Shown here piece after piece: positions 57,564 through 64,000 of a stretch of 64,000 nucleotides of DNA; position 1 is the first letter of the stretch; each line of letters opens with the position of its first letter. The position numbers were made by a program, and so were the translations under genes. Source of the DNA: Bradyrhizobium sp. B124 (lineage in GTDB: Bacteria > Pseudomonadota > Alphaproteobacteria > Rhizobiales > Xanthobacteraceae); assembly GCF_038967635.1 (NCBI RefSeq), contig NZ_CP152413.1, forward strand, positions 1,240,001-1,304,000, given 5' to 3'. The notes below the pieces were generated by a model. The model was not told the DNA's origin and searched no databases. It saw only the letters and a list, made by a program, of their open reading frames with translations.

Positions 57564-58754
57564 TCACCGGTCGACCTCGCCGAACACGATGTCCAGCGAG
57601 CCAAGGATGGCGGAAACGTCGGCCAGCAGATGGCCCTTGCAGATGTGATCCATCGCCTGCAGATGGGCGAAGCCCGGCGCGCGGATCTTGCACTTATAGG
57701 GTTTGTTGGTGCCGTCGGCGACGAGATAGACGCCGAACTCGCCCTTCGGCGCCTCGACCGCGGCGTAGACCTCACCGGCCGGCACATGCACGCCCTCGGT
57801 GTAGAGCTTGAAGTGATGGATCAGCGCTTCCATCGAGCGCTTCATGTCACCACGGCGCGGCGGCGCGATCTTGTTGTCTTCGACCACGACCGGGCCCTGC
57901 CCGTCCGCCGCCTTCAGCTTCTGGATGCACTGCTTCATGATGCGCACCGACTGACGCATCTCTTCCATGCGGATCAGGTAGCGGTCGTAGCAGTCGCCGT
58001 TCTTGCCGATCGGAATGTCGAAATCCATCTCGGCGTAGCACTCATAGGGCTGCGACTTGCGCAGGTCCCAGGCCGCGCCCGAGCCGCGCACCATCACGCC
58101 GGAGAAGCCCCACTCCCAGGCCTCCTTCAGCGGCACCACGCCGATGTCGACGTTGCGCTGCTTGAAGATGCGGTTGCCGGTCAACAGCGTGTCGAGGTCG
58201 TCGACGACCTTGAGGAACGGATCGCACCACGCCTCGATATCGTCGATCAGCTTCGGTGGCAGATCCTGGTGCACGCCGCCGACCCGGAAGAACGCCGCGT
58301 GCATGCGCGAGCCCGAGGCGCGCTCGTAGAACACCATCAACTTCTCGCGCTCTTCAAAACCCCACAGCGGCGGGGTGAGCGCGCCGACGTCCATCGCCTG
58401 CGTGGTGACGTTGAGCAGATGGGAGAGAATGCGGCCGATCTCGCAATACAGCACGCGGATCAGCTGGCCGCGGCGCGGCACCGTGATGCCGAGCAGCTTT
58501 TCCGCCGCGAGGCAGAACGCGTGCTCCTGGTTCATCGGCGCGACGTAGTCGAGCCGATCGAAATACGGAATCGCCTGCAGGTAGGTCTTGTGCTCGATCA
58601 GCTTCTCGGTACCGCGGTGAAGCAGACCGATATGCGGATCGACGCGCTCGACGACTTCGCCGTCCAATTCGAGCACCAAGCGAAGCACGCCGTGGGCGGC
58701 CGGATGCTGCGGCCCAAAGTTGATGGTGAAATTGCGAAGATTCTGTTCGTTCAT
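57564..58754 (-). CDS. nuoD: NADH-quinone oxidoreductase subunit D
   Basis: 396 residues, the 49-kDa-type subunit. Quinone-site His and Tyr in [20 protein letters not shown] and [20 protein letters not shown]; other conserved blocks include [20 protein letters not shown] and [20 protein letters not shown]. Separate from nuoC by 2 bases (not fused as in E. coli). Confidence 0.97.
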   Translation of the reverse strand: MNEQNLRNFTINFGPQHPAAHGVLRLVLELDGEVVERVDPHIGLLHRGTEKLIEHKTYLQAIPYFDRLDYVAPMNQEHAFCLAAEKLLGITVPRRGQLIRVLYCEIGRILSHLLNVTTQAMDVGALTPPLWGFEEREKLMVFYERASGSRMHAAFFRVGGVHQDLPPKLIDDIEAWCDPFLKVVDDLDTLLTGNRIFKQRNVDIGVVPLKEAWEWGFSGVMVRGSGAAWDLRKSQPYECYAEMDFDIPIGKNGDCYDRYLIRMEEMRQSVRIMKQCIQKLKAADGQGPVVVEDNKIAPPRRGDMKRSMEALIHHFKLYTEGVHVPAGEVYAAVEAPKGEFGVYLVADGTNKPYKCKIRAPGFAHLQAMDHICKGHLLADVSAILGSLDIVFGEVDR

Positions 58755-58756
58755 GA

Positions 58757-59374
58757 TCAGGCCTTCGGTTCCGCCTTCGCCTTTTCGTCACCCGGCAAGG
58801 GGTAATCGGCCCCTTCCCACGGAGACAGGAAATCGAACTTGCGGAATTCCTGGTTGAGCCGGACCGGCTCGTACAGCACCCGCTTCTCCTGGTCGTCGTA
58901 GCGCACCTCGACGAAGCCGGTCAGCGGGAAATCCTTGCGCAGCGGATGGCCATCGAAGCCGTAATCCGTCAGCAGGCGGCGCATGTCGGGGTGGCCGATG
59001 AAGATCACGCCATAGAGGTCGTAGGTCTCGCGCTCGAACCAGTCGGCGCCGGGGAAGACGCCGATGATCGATGGGACCTGCGTGGTCTCGTCGGCCTGGC
59101 CGCGTACGCGGATGCGCGTGTTCAGCGTCGGCGACAGCAGATGATAGACAACATCGAAGCGCTTTTCGCGGCTCGGATAGTCGACCGCGGTTGCGTCGGT
59201 GAAGCTGACGAAGCGGCAGTTCGGATCGTCACGCAGAAAAGTGACGACGTCCACGATTCTGCCAATCTCGACGTCGATAGTGAGTTGATTGAACGCGACC
59301 GAGTGCGCCGTGGCGGCGCCCGGAAGCGCGCTCACGATCGTCTGCCCAAGGGCGTCGAGCTTGCCGTCGTCCAT
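58757..59374 (-). CDS. nuoC: NADH-quinone oxidoreductase subunit C
   Basis: 205 residues from [20 protein letters not shown]. The 30-kDa subunit signature is clear: [20 protein letters not shown] followed by [17 protein letters not shown]. The frame continues far upstream inside nuoB, where it encodes Arg/Ser noise; hence the start at 59374. Confidence 0.96.
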   Translation of the reverse strand: MDDGKLDALGQTIVSALPGAATAHSVAFNQLTIDVEIGRIVDVVTFLRDDPNCRFVSFTDATAVDYPSREKRFDVVYHLLSPTLNTRIRVRGQADETTQVPSIIGVFPGADWFERETYDLYGVIFIGHPDMRRLLTDYGFDGHPLRKDFPLTGFVEVRYDDQEKRVLYEPVRLNQEFRKFDFLSPWEGADYPLPGDEKAKAEPKA

Positions 59375-59384
59375 GCCTGAAACC

Positions 59385-59975
59385 TTAGCGTTCGATAGTG
59401 CCGATACGGCGGATCTTCTTCTGCAGCAGCAGCACACCGTAGAGCAGCGCTTCCGCCGTGGGCGGACAGCCCGGCACGTAGATGTCGATCGGCACGATGC
59501 GGTCGCAGCCACGCACCACCGAGTACGAATAGTGGTAGTAGCCGCCGCCGTTGGCGCAGGAGCCCATCGAGATGACGTAGCGCGGCTCCGGCATCTGGTC
59601 GTAGACCTTCCGCAGCGCGGGCGCCATCTTGTTGGTCAGCGTGCCCGCAACGATCATCACGTCGGACTGCCGCGGCGAAGCACGCGGCGCGAAGCCGAAG
59701 CGCTCGACGTCGTAGCGCGGCATCGAGACCTGCATCATCTCGACCGCGCAGCAGGCGAGACCGAAGGTCATCCACATCAGCGAGCCGGTGCGCGCCCAGG
59801 TGATCAGGTCATCGGCCGCAGCGACGAAGAAGCCTTTGTCGGACAGCTCGTGATTGACCTCGAGGAAAAACGGATCATTGGCGCCGACCGGCTTGCCGGT
59901 CGACGGGTCGAGAATGCCTCTCGGAGCTTGCGCAATCGCCGGCTGCGAGGTTGCGGCGGTGGGGCTCAATCCCAT
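59385..59975 (-). CDS. nuoB: NADH-quinone oxidoreductase subunit B
   Basis: 196 residues from [20 protein letters not shown]. Ligands of the terminal cluster N2: the tandem Cys in [14 protein letters not shown], one in [15 protein letters not shown] and one in [14 protein letters not shown]. The ATG overlaps the nuoA stop by 10 bases. The N-terminal extension is typical of alphaproteobacteria and mitochondria-like forms. Confidence 0.97.
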   Translation of the reverse strand: MGLSPTAATSQPAIAQAPRGILDPSTGKPVGANDPFFLEVNHELSDKGFFVAAADDLITWARTGSLMWMTFGLACCAVEMMQVSMPRYDVERFGFAPRASPRQSDVMIVAGTLTNKMAPALRKVYDQMPEPRYVISMGSCANGGGYYHYSYSVVRGCDRIVPIDIYVPGCPPTAEALLYGVLLLQKKIRRIGTIER

Positions 59976-60331
59976 TCGAGCGCGCCTTTCTTCCATTCAT
60001 ACGCGAATCCGACCGTCAGCACGGCCAGGAACACCATCATCGACCAGAAACCGGTCGCGCCCAGTTTTCCGAACGCCACGGCCCACGGGAACAGGAATGC
60101 CACTTCGAGATCGAAGATGATGAAGAGGATCGCCACCAGATAGAAGCGGACGTCGAACTTCATGCGGGCGTCGTCAAAAGCGTTGAATCCGCATTCATAG
60201 GCGGACAGCTTTTCCGGATCCGGCGACTGGAACGCGACCAGGAACGGCGCGATCAGGAGCGCCAGCCCGATCAGGCTCGCGACCCCGATAAAGACCACAA
60301 GTGGGAGATAATTCTGCAGGATGCCGGTCAT
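59966..60331 (-). CDS. nuoA: NADH-quinone oxidoreductase subunit A
   Basis: 121 residues from [20 protein letters not shown]. Three membrane helices; the conserved surface loop [20 protein letters not shown] carries the Cys that marks the quinone-access loop. First gene of the operon; its promoter should lie in 60332-60537, where no clear boxes or genes were seen. Confidence 0.96.
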   Translation of the reverse strand: MTGILQNYLPLVVFIGVASLIGLALLIAPFLVAFQSPDPEKLSAYECGFNAFDDARMKFDVRFYLVAILFIIFDLEVAFLFPWAVAFGKLGATGFWSMMVFLAVLTVGFAYEWKKGALEWD

Positions 60332-60537
60332 CGGCGAGGCCTTCTTGCTGCGGTTTCGGACGTGCCGCAGATTCGTTGATTGGAATTGTTCTTGAGGCTT
60401 TAGCGCAGCGCAACAGGGGGCGCAAGACAAGCTATTTTGACGCTTTTACCGCCCCTTCCCGCGGGCTGATGGCCTCATCGGGCGGCTGCGCTGCCTCAAT
60501 GGGCAACGGCCACCCGGTGCCCTGCGCTCTCCCCATA

Positions 60538-61059
60538 TCAGCCCAGCTCCCGCTCGGCAGCGAGCATCTCAGCCGCGGTCAGCGTCAGCCGGTCAATATG
60601 TCCGAGCAGCAACTCAAGATCCTGCGGGCCGAGCTGTTCCAGCAGGCGCCGGTTTCGCTCCTGCGCGCCGGCCACAATGGCGTCATGGGCGGCGAGCCCG
60701 GCCTTGGTGAGGGAGACAAGTGTTTCCCGATTGTCACGCGGGTTGGCAGCCTTGGCGACCAGCTTGCGCGCGACGAGCTCGGCGAGCGCCCGGCTGATCT
60801 GGCCCTTGTCCATGCCGACGGCTTCGGCAAGCCGCACCACGCTCATCGGCGGCCGCCGGCCGAGCGAGGCAACCAGGCCGAACTCGACCGAGGACAGGCC
60901 GGTCAGCCGCTTGTAGCGCAGCAGTGCACCGCGCCTGAGCAGATTCGCTAGCAGCATCAGCCGCGACGACATCATCGCGGTGATCGGCGCCAGCTCGGCA
61001 TCGACCACCGCCTCCGGCGGCAAGGCCCTCGCAGTCCTGAGCTTCTCGGTCATCGCCAA
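60538..61059 (-). CDS. MarR-family transcriptional regulator
   Basis: 173 residues. Winged-helix core LTGLSSVEFGLVASLGRRPP, then MSVVRLAEAVGMDKGQISRA (recognition helix) and the wing VAKAANPRDNRETLVSLTKA; C-terminal dimerisation helix. It is divergent from a Rieske oxygenase and an MFS transporter, with four palindromes in the gap, so it very likely controls those genes (and itself) and responds to an aromatic or related substrate. A second Met at codon 3 could also start it. Confidence 0.9.
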   Translation of the reverse strand: MAMTEKLRTARALPPEAVVDAELAPITAMMSSRLMLLANLLRRGALLRYKRLTGLSSVEFGLVASLGRRPPMSVVRLAEAVGMDKGQISRALAELVARKLVAKAANPRDNRETLVSLTKAGLAAHDAIVAGAQERNRRLLEQLGPQDLELLLGHIDRLTLTAAEMLAAERELG

Positions 61060-61101
61060 CCTCTGCCAACAAAGCCTGTCGCTGCCAAGCTAAACGAGAT
61101 C

Positions 61102-61176
61102 GTTGACATTGTCATCGATATATCGTTGACTTCGTCAACAACGTTGACTGGGGTCAACAGGTTGACCGCCATCAAC
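61102..61176. promoter_or_regulatory. four operator-like palindromes in the marR-oxygenase divergent region
   Basis: GTTGAC-N3/4-GTCAAC type sites: 61102-61116 (GTCATC in the second half), 61125-61139 perfect, 61143-61158 perfect with 4-base spacer, 61161-61176 (ATCAAC in the second half). The left half-sites start 23, 18 and 18 bases apart. They lie between the MarR gene and its neighbour, the classic place for a MarR operator; side-by-side dimers on one DNA face are suggested. Confidence 0.75.
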
Positions 61177-61222
61177 GACACAGCGACCGCAGGCAGAAGT
61201 CCGGCGGCGGGAGGAAACCAGC

Positions 61223-62413
61223 ATGACGACGACCCAGCTCGATCGCGATCTCGGCACGGCCTATGCGATGAAGCCGTCCACCACCCGGACCGAGCTGACC
61301 TCAGTCGTCCGCGGCACACCGATGGGCGAGCTGCTGCGTCGCTACTGGCACCCGATCGGCCTCGTCGGCGACGCCACCGATATCCCCAGAAAAGTCCGTG
61401 CGCTCGGCGAAGATTTGATCCTGTTCCGCGACGGGCATGGCCGGGTCGGCCTGCTGCATGCGCGCTGCTGCCATCGCGGCACCACACTCTATTACGGCAA
61501 GGTCGAGGAAGACGGCATCCGCTGCTGCTATCACGGCTGGAAGTTCGACACCGAAGGCCGCTGCCTCGAACAGCCCTGCGAGCCCGAAGGCGGCCTGTTC
61601 AAGGGCAAGGTGCGCCAGCCCTGGTATCCGGCGCAGGAACGCTACGGCCTGATCTTCGCCTATATGGGCCCGGCCGATAAGAAGCCGGTGCTGCCGCGCT
61701 ACGAGTGCCTGGAGAATATGGACGACGGCGAATTCGTCGAGACCGACGATTCCTCGATCGGCGGCGGCGGGCCTGCCGTGATCCCGTGCAACTGGCTGCA
61801 GCATTTCGAGAACGTAGCCGACCCCTATCATGTGCCGGTGCTGCACGGCTCGTTCTCAGGACCGCAATTCACCACCATGATGGCCTCGATGCCCGAGGTG
61901 AAGTTCGAGATGTCGCCGCGCGGCGTCGCGGTGCGCTCGATCCGCCGGCAGGACGACGGCAAGGTGTTCTATCGCGTCACCGAGGCCGCCCTCCCCACGC
62001 TCCGCGTCGTGCCCAATCCGCGGGTCGCGCAATTCGCCCGCGTCGAATCGATCGGCTGGACCCTGCCGATCGACGACACCTCGTTCCGCATCTATGTCGC
62101 CGGCCGGGTCAAGAAGTCAGGCGATATCGGCCGCATGCGCTCGAAGTTCAACGGCAAGTTCTGGTGGGACATGACGGAGCAGGAGCACCAGCAATTCCCC
62201 GGCGACTACGAGGCGCAGGTCGGCCAGGGGCCGGTGACCATCCACTCGGAAGAGCATTTCGGCCAGAGCGACCGCGGCGTCCTGATGATCCGCCGGATGC
62301 TGTCTGACCAACTCGAGGCCATGGCCGCCGGCCGCGACACGATCGGCGTGTCGTTCGATGCCGATGCCAAGCCGGTCGAATTCGAGGCAGGGAATTATAT
62401 CCGCGAGGCGTAA
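61223..62413 (+). CDS. Rieske non-heme iron aromatic ring-hydroxylating oxygenase
   Basis: 396 residues. Rieske 2Fe-2S site: C-x-H in LLHARCCHRGTTLYY and C-x2-H in IRCCYHGWKFDTEG. Catalytic iron domain: the HFENVADPYHVPVLHGS segment contains two His, and an Asp is expected later. The layout matches single-component oxygenase subunits of the phthalate 4,5-dioxygenase/vanillate demethylase group; the substrate cannot be told. The reductase partner is not in view. GGGAGGAAACC lies before the ATG. Confidence 0.88.
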   Translation: MTTTQLDRDLGTAYAMKPSTTRTELTSVVRGTPMGELLRRYWHPIGLVGDATDIPRKVRALGEDLILFRDGHGRVGLLHARCCHRGTTLYYGKVEEDGIRCCYHGWKFDTEGRCLEQPCEPEGGLFKGKVRQPWYPAQERYGLIFAYMGPADKKPVLPRYECLENMDDGEFVETDDSSIGGGGPAVIPCNWLQHFENVADPYHVPVLHGSFSGPQFTTMMASMPEVKFEMSPRGVAVRSIRRQDDGKVFYRVTEAALPTLRVVPNPRVAQFARVESIGWTLPIDDTSFRIYVAGRVKKSGDIGRMRSKFNGKFWWDMTEQEHQQFPGDYEAQVGQGPVTIHSEEHFGQSDRGVLMIRRMLSDQLEAMAAGRDTIGVSFDADAKPVEFEAGNYIREA

Positions 62414-62466
62414 GGCCCGCGCGCAAGCAAACAAGAAAAGACAAGAGATCGTCGGGGGAGGAAGTC

Positions 62467-63759
62467 ATGGTCGATGTCGCACCGCAGGCGGCTGCGCAAG
62501 CGCAAGTCAGCGCCAGGCCTGCTGCCCGCCGCTATTACGTCCTCGCCCTGCTCACGATCATCTACGCCCTCAACTTCCTCGACCGCACGATCTTCAATGT
62601 GCTGATCGAGCCGATCAAGAAGGAGTTCGCGCTCAGCGACACCACGATGGGCCTGCTCGCCGGGTTCGGCTTCGTGCTGTTCTATTCGCTGCTCGGCATT
62701 CCGATTGCGCGGATGGCCGATCGCCTCAATCGCCGCAACATCGTCGCGGCAGCCTTCGCGTTCTGGAGCGCGATGACCTATCTCTGCGGCATGGCCTCCA
62801 GCGTCACGACGCTGGCAATGGCGCGGGTCGGCGTCGGCATCGGGGAATCCGCAGGCACGCCGGCCTCGCAATCGATGATCGCCGATCTGTTCGACAAGAA
62901 CGAGCGTCCGCGCGCGCTCGGCATCTACGCGATCGGCACCTATCTCGGCGTCTTCCTCGGCTATTTTATCGGCGGTTACGTCAATCAGCACTATGGCTGG
63001 CGGATGGCCTTCTTCACTGCGGGCCTGCCCGGCATCGCGCTCGCCGCGGTGCTGTGGCTGACGATCTCCGAGCCGAAGCGCGGCGCGATGGCCGAGACCT
63101 TCAAGGCCGAGCCGATCGGTCCGACGCTGGGCTTCCTGATGTCGCAGCCGAGCTTCGTCATCGTGCTGGTCGGCTTCTGTCTTACGACCTACACCAACTA
63201 CGCCACCGCGGTGTGGATCCCGCCGTTCCTGGCCCGCATCCATCATCTGACCAGCGCCGAGATCGGCACCTATGCCGGCACCTTCAAGGGCCTCGCCGGC
63301 ATGGCGGGCACGCTGATCGGCGGCCTCGTGGTGGCGCAGATCGGCCGCCGCGACGACCGCTGGAAGCTGTGGGCGCCCGCGATCATGTCGGGCCTCGCCG
63401 GTCCTGTCTTCGCGCTGTGCATGCTGACGCAAAGCTTCACGCTGATGGTCGCGACGCTGGCGCTGACCTCGTTCATGGTCGGCTTCCGTCTCGGCCCGAT
63501 CTTTGCGATCGCCCAGACGGTCGCAAAGCCCAGCATGCGGGCGCTGGCCTCGGCGATCGTGCTGCTCACCGCGACCTGCTTCGGCCAGGGCGTCGGTCCC
63601 CTCGCCGTCGGCATGATCAACGACGCCCTGAAGGGCACATACGGCACGGATGCGGTTCGCTACTCGCTGCTGTCGGCCGCGGTGACGACGACGCTGGGCG
63701 CGCTGCTGTTCGTCTGGGCGGCGCGCTGGATCCGCGCCGATATCGCTCGCGCCAGCTAG
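62467..63759 (+). CDS. MFS transporter, probable substrate importer of the Rieske oxygenase module
   Basis: 430 residues, 12 predicted helices. MFS marks: ALNFLDRTIFNVLIEPIKKE in helix 1, the loop 2-3 motif GIPIARMADRLNRRNIVAAA and GVGIGESAGTPASQSMIAD with the Arg/Gly motifs. The position just after the oxygenase gene (53 bases) and under the same MarR region suggests uptake of its substrate; aromatic acid porters of this type are common. GGGGGAGGAAG stands before the ATG. Confidence 0.88.
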   Translation: MVDVAPQAAAQAQVSARPAARRYYVLALLTIIYALNFLDRTIFNVLIEPIKKEFALSDTTMGLLAGFGFVLFYSLLGIPIARMADRLNRRNIVAAAFAFWSAMTYLCGMASSVTTLAMARVGVGIGESAGTPASQSMIADLFDKNERPRALGIYAIGTYLGVFLGYFIGGYVNQHYGWRMAFFTAGLPGIALAAVLWLTISEPKRGAMAETFKAEPIGPTLGFLMSQPSFVIVLVGFCLTTYTNYATAVWIPPFLARIHHLTSAEIGTYAGTFKGLAGMAGTLIGGLVVAQIGRRDDRWKLWAPAIMSGLAGPVFALCMLTQSFTLMVATLALTSFMVGFRLGPIFAIAQTVAKPSMRALASAIVLLTATCFGQGVGPLAVGMINDALKGTYGTDAVRYSLLSAAVTTTLGALLFVWAARWIRADIARAS

Positions 63760-64000
63760 GCGTCCATGAAGGCCATCAGGTCGGCCATCAGGCGCGCACT
63801 GTGCGTCAGAGGCAGAGCGTGCGGCGCGCCTTCATAGACGGCGAACTTGCTTCCCTTGATCAGAGCCGCCGTCTTCGCGCCGGTCAGCTCGAGCGGCGCG
63901 CTGGCATCCTTGTCGCCGTGCACGATCAGCGTCGGGCGGTCGATCCTTTTGGCCGCGGCACGCAGATCGGCAAACGAGATCGTCCTGCGGCAGGCCAGCG
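63756..64000 (-). CDS. alpha/beta hydrolase, C-terminal part (cut by window edge)
   Basis: About 80 codons to the TAG. The frame reads ISFADLRAAAKRIDRPTLIV, HGDKDASAPLELTGAKTAAL, then YEGAPHALPLTH, ending MADLMAFMDA. The HGDKD (acid loop) and APHALPLTH (catalytic His) motifs mark an alpha/beta hydrolase of the haloperoxidase/lactonase type. Convergent with the MFS gene: the two stop codons overlap by two bases. The start lies beyond 64000. Confidence 0.8.
   Translation of the reverse strand, partial: LACRRTISFADLRAAAKRIDRPTLIVHGDKDASAPLELTGAKTAALIKGSKFAVYEGAPHALPLTHSARLMADLMAFMDA

Overview
The window is high-GC chromosomal DNA from an alphaproteobacterium of the Bradyrhizobium type (family Nitrobacteraceae). 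This rests on the gene order lpxD-fabZ-lpxA next to bamA-rseP-dxr-cdsA-uppS-frr-pyrH-tsf-rpsB, a 14-gene nuo operon followed by birA, RNase J, methylmalonyl-CoA epimerase and a DUF1467 gene, DUF3551 proteins, an Omp31-like porin, and GAACN7GAAC/GTTCN7GTTC boxes, the LexA site of Alphaproteobacteria. Species cannot be fixed by eye.

Layout. (1) 1-12700, minus strand: core envelope and translation genes, read rpsB, tsf, pyrH, frr, uppS, cdsA, dxr, rseP, bamA, lpxD, fabZ, then lpxA cut by the window edge. A plus-strand KTSC-domain gene sits between fabZ and lpxA. (2) 12950-17470: a DUF2846 lipoprotein, dnaE, and an unusually small gene (32 codons, one membrane helix) behind a promoter covered by two LexA boxes. 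(3) 17500-19850: decayed small genes, an Omp31-like protein with a clear terminator, and two divergent DUF3551 genes. (4) 19950-23330: lolD, lolC/E and proS. (5) 23500-30760, minus strand: a copper-handling operon (DUF2946, TonB receptor, Asp-box protein, TlpA-like thioredoxin, PCuAC chaperone, YcnI-like, CopC-CopD fusion). (6) 31150-35310, plus strand: a globin behind a strong terminator, then a three-gene sugar-type ABC importer. (7) 35395-36020: non-coding palindromic repeats. (8) 36169-40265, plus strand: an operon-like set of a class III cyclase/TolB/TPR protein, a vanadium-haloperoxidase-like PAP2 protein and a subtilisin-like protease. It matches no system I can name and is a candidate new one. 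(9) 40457-45617: a small exported protein, mtnK, DUF1467, mce, RNase J, birA. (10) 45679-60331, minus strand: nuoA-N, with an extra small membrane gene between nuoE and nuoF. (11) 60538-64000: a MarR regulator divergent from a Rieske oxygenase and an MFS transporter across four spaced operator-like palindromes, then the end of an alpha/beta hydrolase.

How the parts work together: region 1 links lipid A, phospholipid, isoprenoid and outer-membrane-protein assembly with ribosome factors. LolCD adds lipoprotein export. The copper genes take metal from the outer membrane through periplasmic chaperones to an inner-membrane channel. The nuo genes encode all 14 subunits of complex I. The final MarR/Rieske/MFS set looks like an inducible uptake and catabolism module for an aromatic compound. 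I saw no tRNA, rRNA, CRISPR array, transposase or integrase.
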